From the NCBI GenBank assembly GCA_910574935.1, contig CAJTCU010000009.1:1-64000 (forward strand): a stretch of 64,000 nt of DNA, written 5' to 3'. The position numbers were made by a program, and so were the translations under genes. The number at the start of each line of letters is the position of its first letter. Position 1 is the stretch's first letter. The notes below the pieces were generated by a model, which did no database searches, was not told the origin of the DNA, and worked only from the letters and a program-made list of their open reading frames with translations. Source of the DNA: Oscillospiraceae bacterium. Its GTDB lineage: Bacteria > Bacillota > Clostridia > Oscillospirales > Acutalibacteraceae. This document shows positions 25,819-34,945 of the stretch, piece after piece.

Positions 25819-27267
25819 TCACCCCGCCAGCTTGTCCAGACCGGCCCGCAGCCTGCCCAGGGCCTCTTCCCGGCCCAACACAGCTAATATCTCCATGGCG
25901 CCGCCTGGGGTCACCAGGGTCCCCGCTGCCGCAATGCGCACCGGCCACAGCAGAGTGCCATTCTTCACACCCAGGGTCTGAGCCAATTCCATTAAAGCTT
26001 TGTGTATGGCGTCTAGCTCCCAGCAAGGAAGCTGCTCCAATACGCCCAGCGCTGCCTTTAACATCTCTGGAGAGTTTTCTAAGTTGGTCTTGCTCTTTTT
26101 GTTCACAAAGAAATCCGCCGGGTAATCCGGCAACTTTTTGAAGAAGCCCAGCAGCTCTGGAATCTGGTTAAATTTAGTCAGCCGGGCCCGCAAAATGGCG
26201 TCCAGTACCGGCCAAGGCTTCTCTGCATCGCCAAAGACCTCTTGATAATAGGGCATAGCCTGGGAGCGGAAAGATTCTTCTCCCATAGCCTTGATATACT
26301 CTCCATTAAACCAGTTGAGCTTATCATAATCGAATACCGCCGGGGATTTGCTAATACCCTCCACAGAGAAGCGCTCTACCAACTCCTCCAGGGTAAACAC
26401 CTCTTGGTTATCCTTTGGGCACCAGCCCAGCAGGGCGATATAGTTCGTGATAACCTGGGGCAGGTAGCCATCCGCAGCCAACCCTTCAAAACTGGTAGAG
26501 CCATGGCGCTTGGAGAGCTTGGAAACACTGCCATCCTCATTCTTACCCATAATCAAAGGCAAGTGGATGTAGGTGGGGATCTCCCAGCCAAAGGCTTCAT
26601 AGAGCAGATTATATTTGGGAGTAGAGGTCAGGTACTCACAGCCCCGAACCACGTGGGTAATCCCCATCAGGTGGTCGTCAATCACGTTAGCAAAATTGTA
26701 GGTGGGGTAGCCGTCCGCCTTTAGCAGCACCTGGTCCTCAATTTCTTTATTCTCAATGGTGATGTCCCCAAACACCGTATCGGAAAAGGCGGTGGCCCCC
26801 TCCAAAGGAACTTTTTGCCGGATTACATAAGGCGTGCCGGCCTCTAGCAACCGCCGCACCTCCTCTTTAGGCAGCTCTCGGCAATGGCGGTCGTATCCGC
26901 CAAACCCATCGGTATGCAGGCCCTCCAGCCGTTCCTTAGTACAAAAACAGTAGTAGGCCTTTCCCTCTTTCACCAGCTGCTCCGCGTAGGGCTTATAAAC
27001 GCCCATGCGTTGGCTTTGGATATAAGGGGCGTATGCGCCGCCCACGTCCGGGCCTTCGTCATGTTGCAGCCCCACCTGCTGAAGCGTTTTGTATATTACC
27101 TCTACCGCGCCCTCTACCAGACGCTCCTGGTCTGTGTCCTCAATGCGCAAGACAAATTGTCCCCCCTGGCTCTTAGCCACCAAATAGGCATAAAGCGCTG
27201 TGCGCAGATTCCCCACATGCATAAACCCTGTGGGGCTTGGCGCAAACCGTGTTCTTACTGCTCCCAT
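25819..27267 (-). CDS. gltX: Glutamyl-tRNA synthetase
   Basis: 482 aa. The HIGH-type motif is RFAPSPTGFMHVGNLRTALY, and KMSKS-type is KLSKRHGSTSFEG. The C-terminal helical anticodon-binding domain is complete. With a separate glnS in the same operon the enzyme may be discriminating for tRNA-Glu; the key anticodon residue was not assigned. The 302-nt gap upstream contains the divergent symporter promoter and no T-box-like element that I could see. Confidence 0.97.
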   Translation of the reverse strand: MGAVRTRFAPSPTGFMHVGNLRTALYAYLVAKSQGGQFVLRIEDTDQERLVEGAVEVIYKTLQQVGLQHDEGPDVGGAYAPYIQSQRMGVYKPYAEQLVKEGKAYYCFCTKERLEGLHTDGFGGYDRHCRELPKEEVRRLLEAGTPYVIRQKVPLEGATAFSDTVFGDITIENKEIEDQVLLKADGYPTYNFANVIDDHLMGITHVVRGCEYLTSTPKYNLLYEAFGWEIPTYIHLPLIMGKNEDGSVSKLSKRHGSTSFEGLAADGYLPQVITNYIALLGWCPKDNQEVFTLEELVERFSVEGISKSPAVFDYDKLNWFNGEYIKAMGEESFRSQAMPYYQEVFGDAEKPWPVLDAILRARLTKFNQIPELLGFFKKLPDYPADFFVNKKSKTNLENSPEMLKAALGVLEQLPCWELDAIHKALMELAQTLGVKNGTLLWPVRIAAAGTLVTPGGAMEILAVLGREEALGRLRAGLDKLAG

Positions 27268-27481
27268 AACAGAACTCCCTCTTCCTATATAAATCTTGGT
27301 AAAGACCTGCCAGCGCGGCCTTTCCAGGCAAAAATACTGGTACCATCACACTCGCATTTTCAGTACGGCCACTTACCTATAGCAATGGGTTCATTATACC
27401 ACATATCCCATATTTTGCAAGAGTCAACACATGGTAATTCGTTTTCCCAGTGCAAAAAATGAATTTTTTGTGAATTTCCTC

Positions 27482-27510
27482 TTGTGTTCTCATGAAAATC
27501 ATGGTAAAAT
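27482..27510 (+). promoter_or_regulatory. Probable promoter of the sodium/solute symporter
   Basis: TTGTGT and TAAAAT, 17 nt apart. The spacer contains the near-palindrome CATGAAAATCATG, a possible operator. The remainder of the gap 27268-27569 shows nothing else. Confidence 0.5.
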
Positions 27511-27569
27511 TTGAAACAGTCAAAAAAATTTTGCAAGTTGATGCGTTAATTTGCTAAAAGGAGTGGACA

Positions 27570-29057
27570 ATGGACAAACAACTTACCATCTGGATTGTTA
27601 TAGGTATTTATGCCATTTTCATGTTAACTGTGGGCATTCTCTATTCCCGCAAAGGGAATGACATGTCTGCGTTTACAGTAGGCGGACGCAGCGCGGGCGC
27701 CTGGATTTCCGCGCTCTCTTACGGCACTGCCTACTTCTCGGCGGTTATGTTTATTGGCTATTCCGGCGGCTCTGGATGGAGCTACGGCCTTTGGAGTGTG
27801 TTGGTAGGCTTGGGCAACGCCGTTTTTGGCTCGTTGCTGGCCTGGTTGGTGCTGGCGAACCGCACCCGAGAATATACCCGCCGCCATGATATTAAATCCA
27901 TGCCTCAGCTCTTTGAAAAGCGTTTTCAAAGCCCGGGGATGCGGCTGTTTTCCTGCGTAGTGATCTTTCTATTTCTTATCCCCTACTCCGCGTCTGTTTA
28001 TAAGGGGCTTACCAGCGTCTGCTCGGTAATTCTAGGCATCAACGAGCAGGTTTGTATGGTAATTATTGCCATTGCCTCGGCCATGCTGCTGGTGCTGGGT
28101 GGTTACATTGCCACCTTAAAGGCGGACTTTATTCAGGGGTTTGTTATGATGATCGGTGTTTCCGCCCTGATTGTTCTGGTGGTGCTTTCCCCTCAAGTAG
28201 GCGGTCTTGCCACCGGTCTTTCCAACATGATGGAGTATATGAAGTCCCACGAGATGGCCCCCCTGCCCGCTGGGTCTGCCGTGGCCCTTGTCTCTACCCT
28301 GCTGATGACCAGCTTTGGCACCTGGGGCTTGCCCCAGATGGTACATAAGTATTATGGCATCCGCGATAAACAAGAGGTCCGCCGGGGTACTGTTATTTCC
28401 ACTGTGTTCGCCCTGCTGGTGGCCGGGGGCGGGTATTTTATCGGTTCACTGTCCCATCTGTTTTTCGGCGAGACCATGCCGGAAGGCGGCAAAGACTTTA
28501 TTGTCCCCCTAATGCTGGACTCCGCGGGTCTGCCCAATCTATTGATTGGCGTTATTCTGGTTCTGCTCATCTCCGCCTCGGTCTCTACTCTTTCCAGCAT
28601 TACCCTAACAGCTTGCTCTACGGTCTCTATGGACCTGGTCCAGTCTAACCTGGCCAAAAAAATGGATGACAAAAACCTAGCCGCTTTCACGCGAATTTTA
28701 TGTCTGGCCTTTGTGGTCCTCAGCTATTTTATTGCCAACTACCCTACACCAATCCTGGAAATGATGTCCTACTCCTGGGGGATTATTTCTGGTTCTTTCT
28801 TAGCTCCTTATCTGCTCTCTCTGTACTGGAAGGGCATTAACCGTGCAGGCGCCTGGGCAGGTATGCTGGGCGGCTTCTTCACTGCGTTTCTACCGGCGGT
28901 CCTTTCTGGATTTACTACTCCCAACGGCCCCTTGTATGCATGCTTGGCCATGGTGGTTTCCTTTGTTCTGTGCTTTGTGGTAAGCAAAGTTGCCACTATA
29001 TGTAAGTTTCCTGGCAGCGAACCTAATGATAGTTTTTACACCGCTTCGAAAAGCTAA
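27570..29057 (+). CDS. Sodium:solute symporter family transporter
   Basis: 495 aa with about 13 membrane segments. The early motif DMSAFTVGGRSAGAWISALSYG and the GGYIATLKADFIQGFVM segment are typical of the SSS family (PutP/PanF group). AAAGGAG precedes the ATG. The solute (proline, pantothenate, a short-chain acid or other) cannot be told from sequence. It stands alone between its own promoter and a strong terminator. Confidence 0.93.
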   Translation: MDKQLTIWIVIGIYAIFMLTVGILYSRKGNDMSAFTVGGRSAGAWISALSYGTAYFSAVMFIGYSGGSGWSYGLWSVLVGLGNAVFGSLLAWLVLANRTREYTRRHDIKSMPQLFEKRFQSPGMRLFSCVVIFLFLIPYSASVYKGLTSVCSVILGINEQVCMVIIAIASAMLLVLGGYIATLKADFIQGFVMMIGVSALIVLVVLSPQVGGLATGLSNMMEYMKSHEMAPLPAGSAVALVSTLLMTSFGTWGLPQMVHKYYGIRDKQEVRRGTVISTVFALLVAGGGYFIGSLSHLFFGETMPEGGKDFIVPLMLDSAGLPNLLIGVILVLLISASVSTLSSITLTACSTVSMDLVQSNLAKKMDDKNLAAFTRILCLAFVVLSYFIANYPTPILEMMSYSWGIISGSFLAPYLLSLYWKGINRAGAWAGMLGGFFTAFLPAVLSGFTTPNGPLYACLAMVVSFVLCFVVSKVATICKFPGSEPNDSFYTASKS

Positions 29058-29090
29058 GCGGTAGATTGTAAATTGAATAAATAAAGAGTT

Positions 29091-29137
29091 AGACTGCGAA
29101 ACCAAAAGGCTTTTGCCTGTTTCGCAGTCTATTTTTT
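29091..29137 (+). terminator. Terminator of the symporter gene
   Basis: Arms AGACTGCGAAAC and GTTTCGCAGTCT with a loop of about 17 nt, followed by ATTTTTT. A second small palindrome, TTGACG/CGTCAA with a 5-nt centre (29164-29180), lies just downstream and may belong to the next gene's control. Confidence 0.92.
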
Positions 29138-29262
29138 GCAAAATACTGAAAGCTTCCCTTAACTTGACGGTTTTCGTCAAAAAAATGAGGCACACCTCCT
29201 GGTAGTATACCTCATGTGTTGATAAGATTTAATATTATCATTACAAAAAAGGGATGCTTCGC

Positions 29263-29532
29263 ATGAGAAAATTAAAATCACAGTCAAAAGCTTATCTGCA
29301 TTATTATGTCAAACAAACCCGTAAGCAGCTAGGACTTACTCAGGAAGAGATGGCCGCGCGCTTATCCATGTCCACTCGCTCCTATAGCGACATTGAGCGG
29401 GGTAAATCCGGGTTTTCCGCCACGACCCTACTCCTTTTTCTTTCCTTGCTACAGGATGACAAAGAGATTTTAGACATTGTCCATGGTTTTGCAAAACAAG
29501 TCTTAGACCTGGAACGAGAGGAAGTGGCTTGA
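29263..29532 (+). CDS. XRE-family helix-turn-helix regulator
   Basis: 89 aa from the ATG at 29263; AAAGGG lies 9 nt upstream and directly abuts the alternative ATG at 29254. The domain QTRKQLGLTQEEMAARLSMS followed by RSYSDIERGKSG is a standard Cro/CI helix-turn-helix, with a short helical tail. GATAA/TTATC half sites with a 9-nt centre lie upstream (about 29221-29240). It precedes by 1 nt a small unknown gene, a layout like that of regulator-partner pairs. Confidence 0.88.
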   Translation: MRKLKSQSKAYLHYYVKQTRKQLGLTQEEMAARLSMSTRSYSDIERGKSGFSATTLLLFLSLLQDDKEILDIVHGFAKQVLDLEREEVA

Positions 29533-29533
29533 C

Positions 29534-29797
29534 ATGACGAAAGAGGAAATTATAAACGCCTATCTGTCCTGGCTGGACCGGCAGCCAGGACGCAGTATCC
29601 ATCCATTTATTCCTTTTACCAACGAGGACGTGTTTGAGGACAGCACTCGAGTGATCAACCGGCTTTACTACGTTTTTCCTAAGTGGACCACCAACAAGGT
29701 GGAATGCTTTATCGTTTATGAGGAAAACGAATTTAAGAAAGATGCCAATGGCGACTTATTCCTAACCCATACTAGTTTCCACTTTCAAAAAGAATGA
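29534..29797 (+). CDS. Small hypothetical protein next to XRE regulator
   Basis: 87 aa, no recognised family. It is polar, with an amphipathic N-terminal helix and a hydrophobic core RVINRLYYVFPKW followed by CFIVYEENEFKKD. The start is 1 nt after the XRE stop, so it is translationally coupled. A toxin-antitoxin role is conceivable from the layout but there is no motif to support it. Confidence 0.6.
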   Translation: MTKEEIINAYLSWLDRQPGRSIHPFIPFTNEDVFEDSTRVINRLYYVFPKWTTNKVECFIVYEENEFKKDANGDLFLTHTSFHFQKE

Positions 29798-29886
29798 TGC
29801 CCAGAAGGTGGAAACTGCCTGATAAATATTAATCCCCGTCCCCGGCGCTGACCTTTGAACCATGATTTTCTGTTTTAAAACAGAGT

Positions 29887-30396
29887 CTAGAGCAGCTCTT
29901 TTATCATGATAAAGTCATCCATCACATACCCCCGGCCAATATCAGTAGTGACCGCGTCTACCGTTTCAAAACCGTAGTGAGAATACACCTGCGCAGCATG
30001 GCGGTTTCCCTTGTTCACGGTTAATCGAATCCGAGAAAGCCCTTCTTGCCGGCTGCGGTCCTCCGCCAACTTAAAGGCCTGCCTAACCCCACCCTGGCCC
30101 TGGTACTGGGGCAGAATGTATACCTTACTAAGAAACATCTCTTCCCGTCCTTGATATCGGGCTGCAAATCCCACAAACCCCCCGGGCTGATGGTCGAAGC
30201 AGATCAGGTAATACTCATAATGCTCCTTGGCCATCTGCTCTTTTACCGCCTGGGGAGACTGGAACTTTTCCACCATATAATCTACTTGTCCCTCTGGCAG
30301 CAGTTTGTCATAGGTCCAGTGCCACACCTGTTCCGCAATAGCGCACAGTGTGCCAATCTCCTCTTCTGTTGCCGCTCGTTTCAAAAGAATCTCCAT
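29887..30396 (-). CDS. GNAT N-acetyltransferase
   Basis: 169 aa. The acetyl-CoA loop is VYILPQYQGQGGVRQAFKLAED and the last part reads NRHAAQVYSHYGFETV, both standard for GNAT enzymes. The substrate is unknown. It starts 12 nt after pheA and is probably co-transcribed with the aromatic amino acid genes. A perfect 16-nt palindrome (TCTGTTTTAAAACAGA) at 29869-29884 follows the stop. Confidence 0.9.
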   Translation of the reverse strand: MEILLKRAATEEEIGTLCAIAEQVWHWTYDKLLPEGQVDYMVEKFQSPQAVKEQMAKEHYEYYLICFDHQPGGFVGFAARYQGREEMFLSKVYILPQYQGQGGVRQAFKLAEDRSRQEGLSRIRLTVNKGNRHAAQVYSHYGFETVDAVTTDIGRGYVMDDFIMIKELL

Positions 30397-30408
30397 AAAG
30401 CCGCTCCT

Positions 30409-31554
30409 TCACATCAGTGGGTCAGAAATTTCCCGGTAATTCCCTAAAAAGGAGAACCTGGGCAATTCCTGATTTAGGGCACAAATAAGGTCCAGGGTTT
30501 CGGGGTGATGGATATTCCCGGTGAAGTCCAGGTAAAAGTCGTACTCAAATTTACTGCCTGGAATAGGGCGGGACTCAATCTTTGTCAGGTTCAATCCACC
30601 TGCGGCAAATCGCTGCAAAACCCCATGCAGCGAGCCCGTGCTATGAGGCAGAGAGAAGCAAAGACTAATTTTATTAGCCTCTTCTGGCAGGCAGACCTCT
30701 TTTGAGACTGCTACAAACCGGGTGGTATTATTTTCCACATTTTGAATCCCCCGCTGTAAAATGACCAAGCCATAGCGCTGGGCCGCCTCTGCCGAGCAAA
30801 TAGCCGCTGTTCCCGCCGGACGCTTCTGGGCCACATATTCCGCTGCCGCCGCTGTATTGGAAAACTCCACTGCCTTCAAACCATGGGTGTTGATATAATC
30901 GGAACACTGAGAAAGAGCTTGGGGGTGGGAGAGAACCTGGGTCACTGGGGCATTGCTATCTGCTACAGCAACGCAATGCTGGGCACGTACATCTACCGCG
31001 CCAACAATATAGAAGCGGTATCGCAACATAAGGTCATATACGGCGGTTACCGAGCCTGCCGCTGAATTCTCTACCGGCAGCACCCCTATAGCCCCAGCGT
31101 CCACTTCTTTAAACACCTGGCTAAACTCTGGAACAAATTCAATGACTGAGCCATCAAACAGCTTTCGTGCCGCTTGGTGGGAGTAAGCCCCCCGCACGCC
31201 CTGACACACCACACGCTGGGGCCTGGGCTCAGTCCGCTGGGCAGTACGTTCCAGCTCCCGCAGGGCCGTACCCCCTTCTAAAAGTCCATGTTCTCTGGCA
31301 CGGCTAATCGCCATCAAGCTTTGGAAAAAAGCCACCGCGCTGCCGCCGAACTCTCCGGCCTGGGAACGGACCCTTTCTAAAATTTCCTGTTCCCTTTGGA
31401 CGTTTCGCACTGGCGCGCCTACTTGCCCTTTCAGCTTTGCCACCCGCTCTACACACCCCATCCGTTCTATAAACAGCGGTAACAGCTGGCTGTCGATATG
31501 GTCAATCCGTTCCCGTTCCTCTGCCAAACGGGCCTGGTATTCCTGTTCTGTCAT
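30409..31554 (-). CDS. pheA: Chorismate mutase / prephenate dehydratase (P-protein)
   Basis: 381 aa from the ATG at 31554 (GAGAGGA upstream). The N-terminal AroQ-type mutase helix bundle (IDHIDSQLLPLFIERMGCVERVAKLK, given here in outline) is followed by a prephenate dehydratase domain starting GVRGAYSHQAARKLF with the catalytic Thr in NTTRFVAVS. An ACT domain follows with LPHSTGSLHGVLQRFA and ESRPIPG. The enzyme turns chorismate into phenylpyruvate and is normally inhibited by phenylalanine through ESRP. It lies 139 nt downstream of aroC. Confidence 0.96.
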   Translation of the reverse strand: MTEQEYQARLAEERERIDHIDSQLLPLFIERMGCVERVAKLKGQVGAPVRNVQREQEILERVRSQAGEFGGSAVAFFQSLMAISRAREHGLLEGGTALRELERTAQRTEPRPQRVVCQGVRGAYSHQAARKLFDGSVIEFVPEFSQVFKEVDAGAIGVLPVENSAAGSVTAVYDLMLRYRFYIVGAVDVRAQHCVAVADSNAPVTQVLSHPQALSQCSDYINTHGLKAVEFSNTAAAAEYVAQKRPAGTAAICSAEAAQRYGLVILQRGIQNVENNTTRFVAVSKEVCLPEEANKISLCFSLPHSTGSLHGVLQRFAAGGLNLTKIESRPIPGSKFEYDFYLDFTGNIHHPETLDLICALNQELPRFSFLGNYREISDPLM

Positions 31555-31693
31555 GTGGTACCGTCCTCTCCGTTTATACTCAAACCAATTTAACACTAAC
31601 ACATCAAATCTGTGATTCCAAACATCATACTGTCTTGCTTGAAAGGTCTATCAAAGCAGCGGGATCTCTGGCAAAGCGGTCCCAGGTTCTGTT

Positions 31694-32797
31694 TTAGGCC
31701 GATGGCCTATCCAAGAGTCCGCTTTGGGCCAATAATTCCAGCACCGCCACACAAGCGGCAGCCTCTACCGCCACTGCGGCCCGGGGCACGATGCAGGGGT
31801 CATGCCGGCCGGTAACAGTCAGCTTACTTGGGGTCATAGAGGTCAAATTTATCGTGTCCTGTTCTCTGCCAATGGAGGGCGTTGGCTTGAACGCCGCCCG
31901 GAAAATTATGGGCATCCCATTGGTAATGCCCCCTAAAATGCCCCCCGCGTGGTTGGTGCGGGTCTTGACTTTATCACAAGATAGAAACATGGAGTCATTA
32001 TTCTGGCTGCCCAGCAGCTCCGCCACGGAAAAGCCCGCGCCAAACTCCACTCCCTTTACAGCCGGGATGCCGAACACAAGGGATGCAATGAGATTTTCCG
32101 TCCCGCCGAACATAGGATTTCCCACCCCCACCGGCAAGCCGGTCACAGCACACTCTACCACACCACCTATGCTGTCTGCCTGTAGCCGGGCCCGCTGAAT
32201 CTCCTCCCGCATTGTCTCTTTAGCCCTTGGGTCAATCACCGGAAAATACTCTTTACTCAGTCGCTCCAGCAGCTGGGGAGCGGGCTCCACTGGGTCAAAG
32301 GGCTGGTCCACCCCCCCGCCCACCCGGGAGACGTGAGATGCCACCAGAATCCCCCGCCGGGCCAGCATTTGCCGGGCTACTGCCCCGGCAAAGACCAGGG
32401 GCGCGGTCAACCTTCCGGAAAAGTGCCCGCCCCCGCGAACATCGTTGTGCCCGCCGTATTTTATAAAGGCTGTGTAGTCCGCATGACCAGGACGGGGCAG
32501 CACCCTTAGCTGGCTGTAATCTTTAGAGCGCTGGTTGGTATTTTCAATGATGGCGCACAGCGGCGCGCCCGTGGTTACCCCGTCTATTAGGCCGCAGAGC
32601 ACTTTCGGCTGGTCGGTCTCCCGACGGGTGGTAGCGGTAGGGTCTTGTCCCGGCGCACGACGGGACATCTGCACCAGAACTTGCTCCCAGTCCAGTGCTT
32701 CTCCGGCAGGAAGACCGTCCAAGTTGACCCCAATGGCTGTGGTATGGCTACCGCCAAAAATGGACATCTTAATTCTTTCACCCCAGGTGGATGACAT
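31694..32797 (-). CDS. aroC: Chorismate synthase
   Basis: 367 aa. GESHTTAIG-type start appears as FGGSHTTAIGVNLDGLP, with RPGHADYT and RGGGHFSGRLTAPL as flavin/substrate motifs and THAGGILGGITNGMP near the C terminus. It converts EPSP to chorismate with reduced FMN. Its first codons overlap the aroA 3' end by 20 nt. Confidence 0.96.
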   Translation of the reverse strand: MSSTWGERIKMSIFGGSHTTAIGVNLDGLPAGEALDWEQVLVQMSRRAPGQDPTATTRRETDQPKVLCGLIDGVTTGAPLCAIIENTNQRSKDYSQLRVLPRPGHADYTAFIKYGGHNDVRGGGHFSGRLTAPLVFAGAVARQMLARRGILVASHVSRVGGGVDQPFDPVEPAPQLLERLSKEYFPVIDPRAKETMREEIQRARLQADSIGGVVECAVTGLPVGVGNPMFGGTENLIASLVFGIPAVKGVEFGAGFSVAELLGSQNNDSMFLSCDKVKTRTNHAGGILGGITNGMPIIFRAAFKPTPSIGREQDTINLTSMTPSKLTVTGRHDPCIVPRAAVAVEAAACVAVLELLAQSGLLDRPSA

Positions 32798-34079
32798 TCG
32801 CCTCGCCTCCTATTTGACGTAAATCTTCATAAAAATTCGGGTAGGTCTTCTGGATGCTCCAGGCGTCAGTCACCCGGACCGGCCCTGTGCTCCGTAGGCC
32901 TGCTCCTGCCAGGGCCATTACCACCCGGTGGTCGTTGCAGCCCTTAGCCACCCCGCCGGAACAGTTCTCGACCCCTTGGATCACCAGTTGGTCCTCTGTA
33001 GAGAACGCATGCCCACCCAGGGCGTTAATAGCCTCCTCCATAGCGGCCAACCGGTCGCTCTCCTTTAGGCGCAGCCGGCCGGCATTGATCATCCGGGTCT
33101 CCCCTTGGCTTAGGGCCGCACAGACCGACGCAGCCGGTACCATGTCGGTAATCTGAGATACATCTATCTCCTGTCCCCGCAGCCCACCAAAAGGCTGAGC
33201 AAAATGCTTATTTTGAGCTACCAAGCAGCCGGCCTCCCAATGTAGGTCTAGCCCAAAACCACCGAATACCTCCACACAAGCCCTATCTCCCTGTAAGGAG
33301 TGAGGAGATAGGCCAGCGATCTCCAGCCTTGCCCCAGTGGGTGAGAGCGCCGCCAGATTTAGGAAAAACGCCGCCTGTGACCAATCGCCCTCCACTGTGT
33401 ACTCCATGGGCAAGTATCTCTGTCTCCCCGGGACTCGCCATCCCTGGGCAGTGGGCGTTACCGTAATACCGAAATCCTTCAGAACAGAAAGGGTCATATC
33501 CACATATCCACTGGACTCTAGGGGCGAAGTAAGGGACACTTCACTGTCCTCAGAAAGCAGCGGCAGGGCAAAAAGCAGCCCCGTTACAAACTGCGAGCTG
33601 ATATTTCCTGGCAACGCGAAAGTTCCTGGGGTCAGTTGGCCCTCTATTTCCAGAGGAAGCCCGCCCTGGGTGCGAAATGTCACGCCATGAGCTGGCAGCA
33701 GGTCCGCATATACGCCAATCGGTCTCTCCGGCAAACGTCCCCGGCCAGTGAACCGCCATCTTCCCCCCAGCGCGGCGGCAATGGGTATGATAAACCGCAG
33801 CAAAGAACCGGATTCCCTGCAATCGACCTCGCCCCTCAAAACAGGCGCCCCAGGCTCTACCACTACCTCTTGAGAGTCCCGGTCAAAGTTGGCGTAAGCA
33901 CCCAGTGCCCGCATTGCCCCCATGGTGGCAGAGATGTCTTCGCTGGCCGCCATATTGCCCAGTCTGCTTTTTCCCCCGGCCAACGCCGCACAAAGAAGCG
34001 CCCGGTGGGCGGCACTTTTACTGGGAGGTATATTCACTCGTCCACCCAAAAGACTTCTCCCATATTGCACCTGGTACAT
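32778..34079 (-). CDS. aroA: EPSP synthase (3-phosphoshikimate 1-carboxyvinyltransferase)
   Basis: 433 aa. The shikimate-phosphate lysine is in VNIPPSKSAAHRALL, with DCRESGSLLRFIIPIAA and LRLKESDRLAAM as further signatures. It joins shikimate-3-phosphate and PEP. The segment around residues 90-100 (ESGSLLRF where many have GNAGTAMR) points to the glyphosate-tolerant class II-like type, which is a family-based inference. AGGAGGA precedes the start. First gene of the aroA-aroC-pheA-GNAT operon. Confidence 0.96.
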   Translation of the reverse strand: MYQVQYGRSLLGGRVNIPPSKSAAHRALLCAALAGGKSRLGNMAASEDISATMGAMRALGAYANFDRDSQEVVVEPGAPVLRGEVDCRESGSLLRFIIPIAAALGGRWRFTGRGRLPERPIGVYADLLPAHGVTFRTQGGLPLEIEGQLTPGTFALPGNISSQFVTGLLFALPLLSEDSEVSLTSPLESSGYVDMTLSVLKDFGITVTPTAQGWRVPGRQRYLPMEYTVEGDWSQAAFFLNLAALSPTGARLEIAGLSPHSLQGDRACVEVFGGFGLDLHWEAGCLVAQNKHFAQPFGGLRGQEIDVSQITDMVPAASVCAALSQGETRMINAGRLRLKESDRLAAMEEAINALGGHAFSTEDQLVIQGVENCSGGVAKGCNDHRVVMALAGAGLRSTGPVRVTDAWSIQKTYPNFYEDLRQIGGEANVIHLG

Positions 34080-34250
34080 ATTGTCCTCCTCTATTCAAAA
34101 TTTACGATTTTTATGATTCATTATAGCAGTTATCCCGCTTGCTTGCAAGAAAAATCGGGGTAAGTCTGAGCTTGGGCGCTCTCTTTATTATACTCCATCT
34201 TGCTTTTTAGCTTATATTGCAGTAAAATGAGAAAAAAGGAGGCCGTACTT

Positions 34251-34898
34251 ATGACAAATGAAGAAGCAAAAATTTCTGCCGGAGTCCTGTTTTGTCCCGG
34301 CGACCCAGAGCTACGGGCCATTAAGCGGAAAGCCCATAACCTAAATACCCAGTACAACGCTACCTTTGAGGATGAAACCGAAAAGCGGGCGGAAATTCTA
34401 AAGGAGCTGGTGGGAGAAATGGGAGAGGGCTCCTTTATTCAAGGGCCTATTGCCTTTCACTATGGCATACATACCCATATTGGAAAACGATTTTTTGGCA
34501 ATTTCAACCTGACCATCCAGGACGACGCTTCGGTGACCATTGGGAACGACTGCAATTTTGGTCCCAACGTCACAATTGTCACCCCTATTCACCCTCTGCT
34601 TCCAGAGGAAAGAAAAGTACTCTACAACAGTGCCGGCGAACCCAAACGCCTATGCTATGCCAAGCCTGTGGTAGTGGGCAGCGACTGCTGGTTTGGCGCC
34701 AACGTGGTGGTATGTCCCGGGGTAACGATTGGAGACGGCTGTGTAATCGGCGCTGGAAGCGTGGTTACCCGTGATATACCGGCCCACAGCTTTGCCGCCG
34801 GGAATCCCTGCCGGGTTATTCGCCCCATTACCCAGGAAGACAGTATGGAAAATAAGCCAGAAATCGCCGCCGGTTATACCGCCAAAAAGCCCGAATAA
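34251..34898 (+). CDS. Sugar O-acetyltransferase (maltose acetyltransferase type)
   Basis: 215 aa from the ATG at 34251 with AAGGAGG upstream. The N-terminal helical Mac domain (LCPGDPELRAIKRKAHNLN-like) is followed by a left-handed beta helix of hexapeptide repeats, ending VVCPGVTIGDGCVIGAGSVVT. The catalytic His lies in TPIHPL. It transfers acetyl from acetyl-CoA to maltose/galactoside-like sugars; the natural acceptor is unknown. It has its own terminator and stands alone. Confidence 0.92.
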   Translation: MTNEEAKISAGVLFCPGDPELRAIKRKAHNLNTQYNATFEDETEKRAEILKELVGEMGEGSFIQGPIAFHYGIHTHIGKRFFGNFNLTIQDDASVTIGNDCNFGPNVTIVTPIHPLLPEERKVLYNSAGEPKRLCYAKPVVVGSDCWFGANVVVCPGVTIGDGCVIGAGSVVTRDIPAHSFAAGNPCRVIRPITQEDSMENKPEIAAGYTAKKPE

Positions 34899-34899
34899 T

Positions 34900-34945
34900 G
34901 AAAAGGCCGCAGAATGCTTTTATGAAACATCTGCGGCCTTTTTCA
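34900..34945. terminator. Terminator between convergent genes
   Basis: Arms AAAAGGCCGCAGA and TCTGCGGCCTTTTT with a 16-nt loop. T runs on both strands let it serve the acetyltransferase gene and the convergent dockerin-like gene. Confidence 0.93.
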
